Shown here in pieces: positions 1-9,161 of a DNA stretch of 64,000 bases. Position numbers and translations under genes: made by a program. The notes under the pieces were generated by a model, which saw nothing but the letters and a program-made list of their open reading frames with translations, was not told the origin of the DNA and made no database searches. The stretch spans positions 1,411,001 through 1,475,000 of the forward strand of contig NZ_CP045318.1 of assembly GCF_009363255.1 (NCBI RefSeq), read 5' to 3'. How positions within the stretch are numbered: the stretch's first letter is position 1; each line of letters opens with the position of its first letter. Origin of the DNA: Roseivivax sp. THAF197b (GTDB lineage: Bacteria > Pseudomonadota > Alphaproteobacteria > Rhodobacterales > Rhodobacteraceae).

Positions 1-1854
1 ACGGCCCTGGCCGTCTGGCAACCCGGAGCGCGGGGTCAGGTCGGCAGTGCCATCGAGGGGCGATTGCTGGACATGCGCTTCGCCCTGCGCGGGCCGGTTC
101 CCGCACCGCAACGTGTGGCCATCGTGGCGTTCGACGACCAAGCCGTCGCCGCGTTACAGGCCTTTCCACCTTCGCGCGCGGATATCGCCGATACCGTGCG
201 CCGCATCTTCGCCGCCGGAGCGGAGGTCGTTGCCCTCGACCTGCTTCTGGTCGATGCGCGGCCCGATGATCCGGAGCTGAGCGCGGCGCTGTCACTGGGG
301 CCCACACTCCTCGGCGTCGCTGAAGCGCCCATGGGCGCGCGCCCCACGCCACTGATACAGAAGGACGGGTTCGGCCTGATTATTGGGCTGCCGTCCGCGT
401 CGCCCCTGCCGGCACTCGGCCCCAACCCCGCATTGCAACAAGCGGCGGGCTTGGGGCATGTCACCGTGCAGCATGACAGAGACGGCATGTTGCGCCGGAT
501 GCGCCCGGCTCTGTCGCTGCAGACCCCGGAAGGCGTGGTCACAATACCAGGTCTGGCCATCGCCGCACTTTCAACGTCAGGGGCACGGCCCGAGCTGATC
601 CTGCACCGCGACCGTCCCGGCGGCGTTTTGAGCGGGTCATGGCCCACGGCCAAGCTCGACCGGCAGGGTGCGCTGCCACTCGATTATTACGGCCCCGAAG
701 CGACCATCCCGACCTATTCGGCCGCGGCGCTCTCCGAGGCTGATCTCACCGGGCGGATTGTCTTTCTGGGGGCCACGGCGACCGGTTTCGGGGATCGGCA
801 TGCCACCAGCTTCGACGCGACCCTGCCCGGGGTGGAGGCGCACGCAACGCTCGCGGCCAATCTGCTGGAGGGACGGGTTCTCCGCCGCGACCTGGCCGCT
901 TTGGGCATCGGGGGTGTTCTGGCCGTGACGGTCGCCTTGGCAGGCTTCTGGTCCGGGTCGCGCGCCCGTCCATGGGTGGCGCTTGCGCTCAGCCTTGGCG
1001 TGATCAGCGCGACGCTGCTCGCGCTTCACGCGGCGTTTCTTGCCGGATGGTGGCTGGATGCCTTGAGTGTTCTGGCCGCCCTCGGAGGCGGGCTGGCCAT
1101 TGGGACGGTCCTGCGGCTTCTGGATACGCGACGGCGGGCGGCCAACCTTGCGCGCTTCCAGTCGCCACGGCTGGTCGAGGCCATCGCCTCGCAGACAAAT
1201 CCGCTGGGAAGCCGGGCGCCGCAGCATGCCATCGTGCTTTTCGTCGATATCGCGGGCTTCACCACCCGGGCGGAACGGATGGGCCCCGCCGACACCGCGC
1301 GCTTTCTGAGCATGTTTCACCAGCAGGTCGAGGCCGCCGCAGACCCGCTTGGCGGGACGATCATGGATTTCGCGGGCGATGGTGTGCTGGTCGTGTTCGG
1401 CTTGCCCGACGCGGGCGAAAGCGATGCCGCCAATGCGCTGCACTTCATCGAGCGGCTGTTCGAAGCGGAGGCGCTGGATGACATCCATTTGCGGGTCGGT
1501 GGCCATGCAGGGCAGGTGCAGTTCAGCCTTCTGGGCGGGACGCGACACCGGATCGTGTCGGTGAGTGGCGATGTGGTCAATACGGCCAGCCGCTTGCAGG
1601 AGATTGCGAAGGGCCATGGCGTGTCGCTGGCCCTGTCCGAGCGCCTGATGGCAAGCGATCCATCGACCCGCGCATGGGCTGATGCGGCGGGCCTGACGCC
1701 TCTGGTCGATCAATCCTTGCGGGGCAGGCAGGCGCCTGAGACGATCTGGATCGGGATGCCACCGCCCAAGCAGAACGCGGCACCGGCGCGCCACATGGGC
1801 GCATTCCCGCGCGCCTCCCAGACGACACGCAAAAGCCGGAGGTCAGACCGATGA
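1..1854 (+). CDS. CHASE2-domain class III adenylate/guanylate cyclase, 5' truncated by window edge
   Basis: The reading frame is open from base 1 and the CHASE2 fold is already under way, so the true start lies outside the window; a TTG at 64 is unlikely to be the start. The order is an extracytoplasmic CHASE2 sensor (to about 880), three membrane helices (about 890-1130) and a class III cyclase domain (about 1220-1650). The two metal-binding aspartates are present (FVDIAGFT, Asp codon 1246; GDG, Asp codon 1378), as are the transition-state Asn/Arg in VNTASRL. The position that normally holds the adenine-specifying Lys appears to be Asp (codon 1366), so ATP or GTP preference is not clear. The stop overlaps the start of the downstream Crp-type gene by 4 nt, which suggests the cyclase and its receptor are co-translated. 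Confidence 0.9.
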   Translation, partial: TALAVWQPGARGQVGSAIEGRLLDMRFALRGPVPAPQRVAIVAFDDQAVAALQAFPPSRADIADTVRRIFAAGAEVVALDLLLVDARPDDPELSAALSLGPTLLGVAEAPMGARPTPLIQKDGFGLIIGLPSASPLPALGPNPALQQAAGLGHVTVQHDRDGMLRRMRPALSLQTPEGVVTIPGLAIAALSTSGARPELILHRDRPGGVLSGSWPTAKLDRQGALPLDYYGPEATIPTYSAAALSEADLTGRIVFLGATATGFGDRHATSFDATLPGVEAHATLAANLLEGRVLRRDLAALGIGGVLAVTVALAGFWSGSRARPWVALALSLGVISATLLALHAAFLAGWWLDALSVLAALGGGLAIGTVLRLLDTRRRAANLARFQSPRLVEAIASQTNPLGSRAPQHAIVLFVDIAGFTTRAERMGPADTARFLSMFHQQVEAAADPLGGTIMDFAGDGVLVVFGLPDAGESDAANALHFIERLFEAEALDDIHLRVGGHAGQVQFSLLGGTRHRIVSVSGDVVNTASRLQEIAKGHGVSLALSERLMASDPSTRAWADAAGLTPLVDQSLRGRQAPETIWIGMPPPKQNAAPARHMGAFPRASQTTRKSRRSDR

Positions 1855-2567
1855 GCACAATGTCGGACGATAGGTTGGTCCACCTGCGCAAATGCCATTT
1901 GTTCACCGATGCGCCGGAGGAGAGCCTCGCGGGCCTTGCGCGCGCAAGCTCGGTCCAGACGGTGGAGCGCGGGGCGCAGATCTTCGCCACGGGCGATGAG
2001 GCGGATGGCCTGCGCATCGTCCTGTCTGGCCAGGTCCGGATCTGGATTGCCGATCGCGAAGGCCGCGAGCTGACCCTCGTCTTTGCCGAACCCGGCGATC
2101 CCTTCGGGGAGATCGCCCTTCTCGACGGTCTGCCGAGATCCGCCTCCGCCACCGCGCTGGAGCCGACCCGATGCCTGTTCCTGCCGGTCCGGGCCATGGC
2201 CAATGCGCTCGAAGCCGATACCGCGCTCGCGCGCCACCTGATCGAATGCCTCTGCGAAATCCTCCGCCGGAATGTCAGCACGATCAGCGGCTTTGCCTTT
2301 TCCAGCCTGGACACGCGGCTGGCGCGCGGGCTCTACGATCTTGCACTCGACAATGCCGAGATCGCGGACGGGCAGGCGCGCTTCACCCGGCGGTATTCGC
2401 AAAGCGACCTCGCGCAGCTTCTGGGCGCGACGCGGGAGGCCGTCAACAAACGGCTGCGCGCGTTGGAGCATGACGGATTGCTCGCCCGGGACGGGCAAAT
2501 GTTGATCCTGCCGGATTTGCCGGGGCTCGCGAAACGGGCCGAGATCGAGCGTGATCTCGGGGTTTGA
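1851..2567 (+). CDS. Crp/Fnr-family transcriptional regulator with cyclic-nucleotide-binding domain
   Basis: This is a 238-residue protein with an N-terminal cNMP-binding beta-roll (about 10-125), a dimerisation helix and a C-terminal winged helix (SQSDLAQLLGATREAVNKR, about 183-201). The phosphate-binding cassette FGEIALLDGLPRSASA keeps Glu87 and Arg96-Ser97, the residues CRP uses to hold cAMP. No Fnr-type iron-sulfur cysteine cluster is visible. It starts inside the stop of the cyclase gene (ATGA overlap), so the pair looks like a signal-producer plus signal-receptor unit. That it responds to the product of its neighbour is inference. Target genes are unknown and no obvious CRP palindrome was found nearby. 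Confidence 0.92.
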   Translation: MSTMSDDRLVHLRKCHLFTDAPEESLAGLARASSVQTVERGAQIFATGDEADGLRIVLSGQVRIWIADREGRELTLVFAEPGDPFGEIALLDGLPRSASATALEPTRCLFLPVRAMANALEADTALARHLIECLCEILRRNVSTISGFAFSSLDTRLARGLYDLALDNAEIADGQARFTRRYSQSDLAQLLGATREAVNKRLRALEHDGLLARDGQMLILPDLPGLAKRAEIERDLGV

Positions 2568-2636
2568 TGCCGGCACCGACCGCAACGCGGCGCATTTGCG
2601 ACGGCCCCCGCGATGCAGAGACGGGTTTCGCCGCGA

Positions 2637-2665
2637 CTTGCCCGCCCATGATGCCAAACCCATAT
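2637..2665 (+). promoter_or_regulatory. Putative RpoH (sigma-32) heat-shock promoter of htpX
   Basis: CTTGCC (2637-2642) and ACCCATAT (2658-2665) are separated by 15 nt. They resemble the sigma-32 elements CTTGAA and CCCCATnT (4 of 6 and 7 of 8 matches). The site ends 35 nt before the htpX start, and htpX is a heat-shock gene in many bacteria. The assignment is by eye only. Confidence 0.45.
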
Positions 2666-2700
2666 TTGCGACACGACGATGGTGAAGGGGCCTGCGCAGC

Positions 2701-3636
2701 ATGGGTTACGTGAAGACAGCGGTACTGATGGCGGCCATGACCGCGCTTTTCATGGGCGTGGGCTATCTCATCGGTGGATCCGGCGGCGCGATCATCGCCC
2801 TCGTAGTCGCGGCGGCCATGAACATCTTCACATGGTGGAATTCTGACCGGATGGTCCTGCGCATGCACGATGCGCAACCGGTCATGCCGGGCGACCGCCT
2901 TGGCCTGCACGCGATGGTGTCGGAGCTCGCGCGCGGCGCAGGCATGCCGGAGCCCAAGGTCTACCTGATCGACACGGCGCAGCCCAATGCCTTCGCGACA
3001 GGGCGCAACCCGCAGAACGCGGCCGTGGCGGTCACGGCTGGCCTCGTGCGGACGTTGAACCGTGAGGAGCTGGCGGGCGTGGTCGCGCATGAGCTTGCGC
3101 ATATCCGCAATCACGACACGGCGATCATGACCGTGACAGCCACCTTTGCCGGTGCGATCTCAATGCTGGCCAACTTCGCGCTGTTCTTCGGCGGCTCGCG
3201 CGAGCGGCTCGGTCTGGTGGGCACCTTGCTCATGATGTTCCTCGCGCCGATGGCGGCCGCGTTGGTGCAGATGGCGATCAGCCGCACCCGCGAATATGCC
3301 GCCGACAAGGCCGGGGCCGAGATCTGCGGTGAGCCGATGTGGTTGGCCTCTGCGCTGGAGAAGATCGCGCTCGGCGCTGCGAGAATTGACAACGACGCGG
3401 CGGAGCGGAACCCGGCCACGGCCCATATGTTCATCATCAATCCGCTGCACGCCCATACGCGCGACAAGCTCTTCGCGACGCATCCCGCAACGGAGAACCG
3501 CATCGCTGCCCTGCGCGAGCTTGCCGCGCAGGGCGGTCGGGCAGGGGGGCCGGTGTCGCGCTCCGCGACGCAGCCGATTTCGCGCAGCAGCATACCGAAA
3601 ACCGGCGGGCGGCGGCCCAAAGGCCCCTGGTCCTGA
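2701..3636 (+). CDS. htpX: Zinc metalloprotease HtpX (membrane protein quality control)
   Basis: This 311-residue M48B peptidase has two N-terminal membrane helices (about 5-45), then the zinc motif HELAH at 130-134 with the third ligand Glu198 in REYAAD, and another hydrophobic stretch (about 147-193). HtpX degrades misfolded inner-membrane proteins with its active site facing the cytoplasm. The length fits the family, and the proline/glycine/arginine-rich C-terminal tail after about 275 is variable among homologues. It stands alone, 133 nt after the Crp-type gene, behind a heat-shock-like promoter. Confidence 0.96.
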   Translation: MGYVKTAVLMAAMTALFMGVGYLIGGSGGAIIALVVAAAMNIFTWWNSDRMVLRMHDAQPVMPGDRLGLHAMVSELARGAGMPEPKVYLIDTAQPNAFATGRNPQNAAVAVTAGLVRTLNREELAGVVAHELAHIRNHDTAIMTVTATFAGAISMLANFALFFGGSRERLGLVGTLLMMFLAPMAAALVQMAISRTREYAADKAGAEICGEPMWLASALEKIALGAARIDNDAAERNPATAHMFIINPLHAHTRDKLFATHPATENRIAALRELAAQGGRAGGPVSRSATQPISRSSIPKTGGRRPKGPWS

Positions 3637-3874
3637 TCCTGGTTGTGTCGCGCGGTCGACGGGTTTCGGATTGGCCGCAGGAGAGCCGTTAAACGGGGCC
3701 CGAGCGGCGCATCAGATCCAAAGACGCGCCGAACACGGGTCTCCAAATGATTTCGCTTGCGCGACTCATCAACTGGTTCTAATGCGCGAAAATCCGGACG
3801 TGAGGCTCCGTCCGGCGGCTGCAAGGTGCGACGACGCCCTGAGAGCGCCATCCTCCACATGAGAACAAAACGCC

Positions 3875-4129
3875 ATGCGTTCCCTGATTGCCGCGATCTT
3901 CATCGCAGCTGTTGCGACACCGGTCATTGCCGATAGCACCACCGGAACCGTCCTTGCATTCGACCGGAAGGCGAATGTCATCGTTCTGACCGACAAGACC
4001 GTCTGGTCGCTGGAAACCCTCGAAGAGGTGCCAGCGGACCTCAAGGCGGGCGACGTGATCGAGATCGATTTCCGCTCCAACGCCGATAATGGCTGGGACA
4101 AGATCAACGCGGTCGTGATCAAAGGCTGA
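3875..4129 (+). CDS. Small exported protein, DUF1344-like
   Basis: This 84-residue protein has a clear Sec signal peptide (about 1-19, ending VIADS). A short beta-rich domain follows (TGTVLAFDRKANVIVLTD, then LKAGDVIEIDF), which resembles DUF1344 periplasmic proteins and may be a small OB- or SH3-like barrel. The function is unknown. It stands alone, 238 nt after htpX, and the family assignment is tentative. Confidence 0.7.
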   Translation: MRSLIAAIFIAAVATPVIADSTTGTVLAFDRKANVIVLTDKTVWSLETLEEVPADLKAGDVIEIDFRSNADNGWDKINAVVIKG

Positions 4130-4456
4130 TCGCGTCATCGCCGTGTCTGCCGTTGCCGGACAGGCGGGGCGGCACCGAACCCGGCTTTGGTACCCACGAG
4201 ATATGCCAAGCTGCGCCATCGCTCTGCCGGTGGCGCAGCATCACGGTCTGCAAGGCGCAAGAACGCCTCGCCCGCCGCAAATCCGTCTGCGCGCCCCGTG
4301 CCGCCAAAACGGCGATGATCCGCCGCGGAACAATCGGCACGGAACAAATCAGGTGACCCACGGCGTTTTACTCGCGACGCGCACGGGTTGGCCGCTGCGT
4401 CCGCTTCAGAAGCGGGGGCGGAGAGGTCGCGTGCGACGCAATTCAGGAGAGTGAAG
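4130..4456 (+). other. Intergenic region upstream of the OmpA-family gene
   Basis: These 327 bases hold no convincing gene. Short open frames on both strands have no family features. The last bases carry a good ribosome binding site (AGGAGA, 4445-4450) for the ATG at 4457. A long 5' leader for the outer-membrane gene is possible, but no known riboswitch was recognised. Confidence 0.5.
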
Positions 4457-6433
4457 ATGAAAACCGGTATCCTCAAGACAACGACGGCCCTGGCCCTGGT
4501 GGCCAGCCTTTCCAATCCGGCGCTTGCACAATCGGCGTTGGATCTGGGCGGGATGGACCCGGCCGCCGCACGTGCGCTTGTCCTTGAAGAACGGGCCGCC
4601 GCAGAGGCGGCAGGCAATACCGAGCTGGTCCAAGAGCTCAATGCGATGATCGCGGATCTCGATGCGCAGATAGATGCAGCTTCTGACACCGCGTCCGAGC
4701 AGGAGGCTGCACCCGCTGCCGAGGCGGAAGCCGAGCTCGAAGCGGAAGCCGAAGCCGAAGCTGCCTCCGAGGCAGAAGCCGAAACAGACACAGAAACAGA
4801 GGCAGAGGCTGAGGTCGAATCCGAGGCCGAGGCAGATCCGGCACCGGCTCCGGAAGCCGCGCCCGAGGCGGCGGATAGCGCCGTTGACGCCTCCGAGCCT
4901 GCCGAAAGCGCAGAACCCGCCGAAGGCAGCGCTCCGGCCGATCCCGTAGCGGAGGCCGAAGAGGCACCCGTCGTAGAGGATGCGGAAGCCGCCACTCCCG
5001 ATGCGGACCCTGCGGCTGAGGCAGGCACGGAAGCCGCAGCCGATGAGGACGCGGATTTGGAAGCCGCCCTCGAAGCCGCTGCTGAAGAGGAGGCAAACTC
5101 CGCTTCCGAGAGCGAAGACGCAGCCCCTGCGGCAGAGCAGGAAGACGCGGCTGACGCCGAAGCAGAAGCCGAAACAGCCGAAGACGCCGAAGCTGAAACC
5201 GAGGCCGAGGCCGAAACGGAGGCTGAGACCGAAACCGAAACCGCGACCGGCACAGAGGCGGAAACTGAAGCCGCAGACGAACCCGTCTCGGACGTCGTTG
5301 ACGTCGATCCGCAGGCGCAGGCAGATGCCATTGCCGAAGAGGACGCCGCGGCAAGTGCCGCAGCCGCAGACACCGCCGCCGCATCCGGCGAAGGTGCCGA
5401 GGCCGAGGTGGTCGAAGAGACCGTGACCGAAGAGACGGCCCGCTCTTCCGACGAGGAATTCGAAACCTCCATCGCGGAAGGCGATGCCGCGGCCCAACGC
5501 CAAGCCAACGACGACGATGACGACGATGACAATGACCGTCAGGACGAGGTTCTGCGGGGTGCGGGTGCCGCACTTCTCGGCCTCGGCGCGCTGGCGGTCG
5601 GCGACATCCTGCGTCCGAACGAAAGCGTCGTTTCCGATACCGGTGACCGCGTCGTGGTCGAACGCGACGGGCAATTGCGCGTGCTGCGCAATGACGACGC
5701 GCTGCTGCGTCAGCCCGGATCGAACGTGACGACCTACCGGTATGACGATGGCTCCACCCGGACCGTCGTCGTGCGCGAGGACGGCTCCGAGATCGAAACG
5801 ATCCGGGCTCGCGATGGCCGCGTCCTGCGCCGCACGCGCACGCTGCCGTCGGGCGAAAGCTACGTGCTCTTCGACGACACGCAGACCAGCCAAAGCGTCA
5901 CGATCAGCGAGTTGCCGCAGCAATCGCAGCGCAATGTCATCAACTTCCGCGATACGGAGCAGGACGATCTGGCTACCGCGCTGTCGCAGCTGGAGGGCGA
6001 GGCGCTCGATCGGACGTTCTCTCTCAATCAGGTGCGCAACATCGACCAGGTGCGCAAGCTGATGCCCGAGATCAACGTGGATACGATCAACTTCGAGACG
6101 GGCTCCGCCGTGATCCGCGCCGAAGAGGCGGAGGAATTGCGGGCCCTGGGCCGCGCCATCCGCTCGCTGATCGAGGAGAACCCGAGCGAGGTCTTCCTGA
6201 TCGAAGGTCACACGGACGCGGTGGGCCGGGCGAGCTACAACCTCGCGCTCTCGGACCGTCGTGCGGAATCGGTGGCGCTGGCGCTGACGGAATATTTCGA
6301 CGTGCCGCCGGAAAACATGGTGATCCAAGGCTACGGCGAAAGCGATCTGCTGGTGCAGACCCAGGAAGACGAGCGTGCCAATCGCCGCGCTGCCGTGCGC
6401 CGGATCACGCCGCTGCTGCAAGCCGCCCGGTAA
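4457..6433 (+). CDS. OmpA-family outer-membrane/peptidoglycan-linking protein with long acidic low-complexity region
   Basis: The ATG at 4457 is chosen over one at 4388 because it follows AGGAGA and begins a clean Sec signal peptide (about 1-24, ending ALA). The 658-residue protein has a long segment of Glu, Ala, Asp and Thr (about 74-350), a run of seven Asp (352-358), a hydrophobic Gly/Ala/Leu stretch (about 365-385), a beta-rich middle and a C-terminal OmpA domain (about 540-650). The OmpA domain keeps the peptidoglycan-binding pattern TDAVGRASYNLALSDRRAES. The C-terminal domain should bind diaminopimelate in the cell wall. The acidic region is probably disordered and may bind cations. It is transcribed alone and ends at paired hairpins. 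Confidence 0.9.
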   Translation: MKTGILKTTTALALVASLSNPALAQSALDLGGMDPAAARALVLEERAAAEAAGNTELVQELNAMIADLDAQIDAASDTASEQEAAPAAEAEAELEAEAEAEAASEAEAETDTETEAEAEVESEAEADPAPAPEAAPEAADSAVDASEPAESAEPAEGSAPADPVAEAEEAPVVEDAEAATPDADPAAEAGTEAAADEDADLEAALEAAAEEEANSASESEDAAPAAEQEDAADAEAEAETAEDAEAETEAEAETEAETETETATGTEAETEAADEPVSDVVDVDPQAQADAIAEEDAAASAAAADTAAASGEGAEAEVVEETVTEETARSSDEEFETSIAEGDAAAQRQANDDDDDDDNDRQDEVLRGAGAALLGLGALAVGDILRPNESVVSDTGDRVVVERDGQLRVLRNDDALLRQPGSNVTTYRYDDGSTRTVVVREDGSEIETIRARDGRVLRRTRTLPSGESYVLFDDTQTSQSVTISELPQQSQRNVINFRDTEQDDLATALSQLEGEALDRTFSLNQVRNIDQVRKLMPEINVDTINFETGSAVIRAEEAEELRALGRAIRSLIEENPSEVFLIEGHTDAVGRASYNLALSDRRAESVALALTEYFDVPPENMVIQGYGESDLLVQTQEDERANRRAAVRRITPLLQAAR

Positions 6434-6441
6434 GCCTGATC

Positions 6442-6522
6442 GCCGGGGCCGCGCAAAATGGCCCCGGCTTCAGCTTGTTCCCGAAAATCAAAGGTCCGCC
6501 GTCACGCTGTGGCGGCGGACCT
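6442..6522. terminator. Two hairpins between convergent genes
   Basis: A 9-bp perfect stem (6442-6450 with 6460-6468, 9-nt loop) is followed by a 10-bp perfect stem (6492-6501 with 6513-6522, 11-nt loop). Neither has a strong U tract. Their place between the convergent ompA-like and ketopantoate-reductase-like genes suggests terminators for the two directions. Confidence 0.6.
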
Positions 6523-6576
6523 ATTCGTATGTAGTCGCGAGCAGCATCTCTGCCGTCCGCGTCTCATTCCCGGCGT

Positions 6577-7560
6577 TCAGCCGCCGTAGAGACCTGCGGA
6601 TTTGGCGCGGAGTTTGATCAGCGCGAGGACGGTGTCGATGGTGGGGGTCGGGGTGTCGGTCACGCGGCCCAGCTCCTGCACGGAGCCCACGAGCGCGTCG
6701 ATCTCCATCGGGCGGCCCTGGTCGAGATCCTGCAGCATGGAGGTTCGGTGCGCCCCCACCGCAGCCCCACCGTCGATGCGGCGGTCGACATCGATGGGGA
6801 ATTTGACGCCCAGCTTCTCGGCGATCTCCTGCGCCTCGACCATCATCGCGCGCGCCACGGGCCGTGTGCCCTCATCGGTGCACAGCACGTCGAGCGTCGC
6901 ATGGGTCAGTGCCGAGATCGGGTTGAAGGACAGGTTCCCCCAGAGCTTCACCCAGATCTCATCGCGCAGACGCGGGCGCACCGGCGCTTTCAGCCCCGCC
7001 GACGAGAGCGCCTTCGACAAGGCCATCGCGCGCTCGGATTTGGAGCCGTCGGGCTCCCCGAGGCTGAAGCGGTTGCCCTCGATATGCTTGATCGTGCCGG
7101 GCTCGCTGACCTCGGCTGCGGGATAGACCACGCAGCCCAGCACCCGGTCCGGGCCGAAGCCGTCCCATTGCGCATTGCCCGGATCGACCGAGGCCAGCCG
7201 CGTGCCTTCGAGGTCGCCGCCGATCTTGTGGAAATACCACCAGGGCACGCCGTTCACCCCGCTGACGATGGTCGTGTTCTCGCCGATGAGCGGCTGCATC
7301 TTCGGCACGACGGGCGGCACGGAATGCGCCTTCAGCGTGACGATGACGTAATCCTGCGGGCCGAGGTCTTCGGGATTGTCGCTGGCGGTGACGGGCACGG
7401 TCACGGGATCGGCCCCTTCCTCGATCAGCGTGAGACCCTTTTCCTTCATCGCCGCCAGATGCGGACCACGCGCGACAAGGCTCACATCGGCCCCGGCCTG
7501 CGCCAGTTTCGCGCCCATATAGCCGCCGATGGCGCCCGCGCCGAATACACAGATCTTCAT
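6577..7560 (-). CDS. Ketopantoate reductase (ApbA/PanE)-family 2-oxoacid reductase
   Basis: This 327-residue protein starts at MKICVFGAGAIGGYMG, a Rossmann GxGxxG NAD(P)H site. An upstream in-frame start at 7644 would lie inside the ligase gene and is rejected. The C-terminal helical domain contains IWVKLWGNLSFNP, which carries the catalytic Lys and Asn of ketopantoate reductases, and EIDALVGSVQELGR. It begins 4 nt after the CoA-ligase stop and so is the last gene of the TTT-transporter operon. In that setting it more likely reduces an imported 2-oxo acid, or oxidises a branched hydroxy acid, than serves pantothenate synthesis. That is inference; a classical PanE role is not excluded. Confidence 0.85.
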   Translation of the reverse strand: MKICVFGAGAIGGYMGAKLAQAGADVSLVARGPHLAAMKEKGLTLIEEGADPVTVPVTASDNPEDLGPQDYVIVTLKAHSVPPVVPKMQPLIGENTTIVSGVNGVPWWYFHKIGGDLEGTRLASVDPGNAQWDGFGPDRVLGCVVYPAAEVSEPGTIKHIEGNRFSLGEPDGSKSERAMALSKALSSAGLKAPVRPRLRDEIWVKLWGNLSFNPISALTHATLDVLCTDEGTRPVARAMMVEAQEIAEKLGVKFPIDVDRRIDGGAAVGAHRTSMLQDLDQGRPMEIDALVGSVQELGRVTDTPTPTIDTVLALIKLRAKSAGLYGG

Positions 7561-7564
7561 TCGT

Positions 7565-9085
7565 TTATGCCTTTTCCACGAGGCCGAGCTTTTCGGCGAG
7601 CCCGATGCGCTGCAACTTTCCGGTGGCCCCTTTGGGAATTTCATCGAGGATCAGGATCTTGCGCGGCACCTTGAAGGCAGCGAGCCGCTCGCTGGCGAAA
7701 TCGCGGATGTCGCGATCCGTGGCGGTCTGGCCCTCTTTCAGCACGACGGCTGCGCCCACTTCTTCACCAAGCTTGGGGTGCGGGATCGCAAAGGTCACGC
7801 ATTGCGCGACCGCCGGGTGATCGGACAGCGTGCCATCGACCTCGAGCGGGCTGATCTTCTCGCCGCCGCGATTGATGATCTCCTTCAGGCGGCCCGTCAG
7901 CGCGAGGTAGCCATCCTCGTCGAAGGCGCCCTGGTCGCCGGTGCGGAACCAGCGCTTGCCCTCGGCCTCGAAGAAGTTCTTCTCGTTCGCCTCGGGATTG
8001 CCCTCGTAGCCCGGCGTCACGTTCGGCCCGGAGATGGAGATCTCGCCCACGCCGTCGATGAGCCGGTTCTCGATTTCATGCGCGATGCGGACCTCGGGAC
8101 CGGCGGGCAGGCCCACGGCGCCGGGTTTCTGGCGCCCGGGCTCGATCGGATTGCAGCACATCTGGTGCGCGGCCTCGGTCATGCCGTAGGCCTCGACCAC
8201 CGGCGCGCCGAAGGTCTCGGCCAGCTGCGTCATCACCGGGCCCGGCAGGGAGGACGAGGACGAGCGCAGGAAGCGCAGGCGCGACGCCTCGATGATCTCG
8301 CGGTTGCGCGGCGCGCGGGCGAGGATCGCCTGATGCATGGTCGGCACGGCGGTGTACCAGGTCGGGTTCACCTCTTCGAGCCAGCTGAAGAACTTGAGCG
8401 CATCGAAGCCCGGCGCGCAGCTGATCGACGCGCCCACGGCAAGCGAGGCGCTGACGGCGGCCACGAGGCCATGGATGTGGAACAGCGGCATCACGTTGAG
8501 GCAGCAATCGTCCGAGGTCAGCGCGAGGGACGTCGCAATATTCTGTGCCGAGGCCGCGATGTTCGATTGCAGGAGCGGGACGATCTTGGGCCGCGAAGTG
8601 GTGCCCGACGTGTGCAGGATCAGCGCCACGTCGTCCTTGGTGGGATCGCTGTCGGCGGCATCGCCGTTGGCATCTGTCGACAGCGTGAAACTACCCGCAG
8701 GCTCTGTTGCGGTCAGCTCGATCACGGTCAGGCCGAAGCGATCTGCCGCCGCGCGGGCAGGGCCGTCATAGCCCGCCTCGACGATGATGGCCTTGGCTTT
8801 CAGATCCTCGAGATAGAAGGCGAATTCGTCTTCCTTGTAGGCGGGATTGAGCGGCGCTGTAGTCGCCGATTGCGCCACGGTAACGAAGGCCGCAGCCATT
8901 TCCGGCCCGTTCGGCAACACGATCGCCACCCGGTCTGAGGCCGCCACACCCGCTCCGCGCAACACGCCCCGGACGTCCCCGGCAAGGGCCTTCAGCCCGC
9001 CGTAGTTCAACCATTCCCGACCCGGCGCCCCCAGCGCGGGCGCGTCATCGTTCTGGCGTCCGATCAGCTCTGCAAGTGTCTGCAT
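7565..9085 (-). CDS. Acyl-CoA synthetase, oxalyl-CoA-synthetase-like (AMP-forming ligase)
   Basis: This 506-residue ANL-superfamily ligase activates a carboxylate with ATP and CoA. Visible motifs are the P-loop LHTSGTTSRPK, FHIHGLVA, YGMTEAAHQM, the GWFxTGD-like RWFRTGDQGAFDEDGY, the hinge GRLKEIINRGGEKISP and the C-terminal catalytic Lys in GATGKLQ. From memory, long stretches resemble plant and fungal oxalate-CoA ligases (AAE3-type), including WYTAVPTMHQAIL and NRGGEKISPLEVD. It lies between tctA and the ketopantoate-reductase-like gene on one strand, so its substrate is probably what the TTT system imports. The exact acid cannot be read from the sequence. Confidence 0.9.
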   Translation of the reverse strand: MQTLAELIGRQNDDAPALGAPGREWLNYGGLKALAGDVRGVLRGAGVAASDRVAIVLPNGPEMAAAFVTVAQSATTAPLNPAYKEDEFAFYLEDLKAKAIIVEAGYDGPARAAADRFGLTVIELTATEPAGSFTLSTDANGDAADSDPTKDDVALILHTSGTTSRPKIVPLLQSNIAASAQNIATSLALTSDDCCLNVMPLFHIHGLVAAVSASLAVGASISCAPGFDALKFFSWLEEVNPTWYTAVPTMHQAILARAPRNREIIEASRLRFLRSSSSSLPGPVMTQLAETFGAPVVEAYGMTEAAHQMCCNPIEPGRQKPGAVGLPAGPEVRIAHEIENRLIDGVGEISISGPNVTPGYEGNPEANEKNFFEAEGKRWFRTGDQGAFDEDGYLALTGRLKEIINRGGEKISPLEVDGTLSDHPAVAQCVTFAIPHPKLGEEVGAAVVLKEGQTATDRDIRDFASERLAAFKVPRKILILDEIPKGATGKLQRIGLAEKLGLVEKA

Positions 9086-9161
9086 AACATCCCTCGTTTG
9101 ACTTCTTGATTGTTGGTATCCCCGGGCGCATTGCCCGGTTCGATCCTGTGTTTCTGCGCGC

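Noticed and set aside
36..653. 205-codon minus-strand open frame in the cyclase gene
   Set aside because: Antisense to a CHASE2 domain that is clear on the plus strand.
4135..5532. 465-residue Ser/Ala minus-strand open frame
   Set aside because: Also caused by the same low-complexity plus-strand DNA. No independent evidence of coding.
4406..6421. 671-residue minus-strand open frame through the OmpA-family gene
   Set aside because: It is a mirror of the GAA/GCC-rich codons on the plus strand. It has no family motif and no ribosome binding site.
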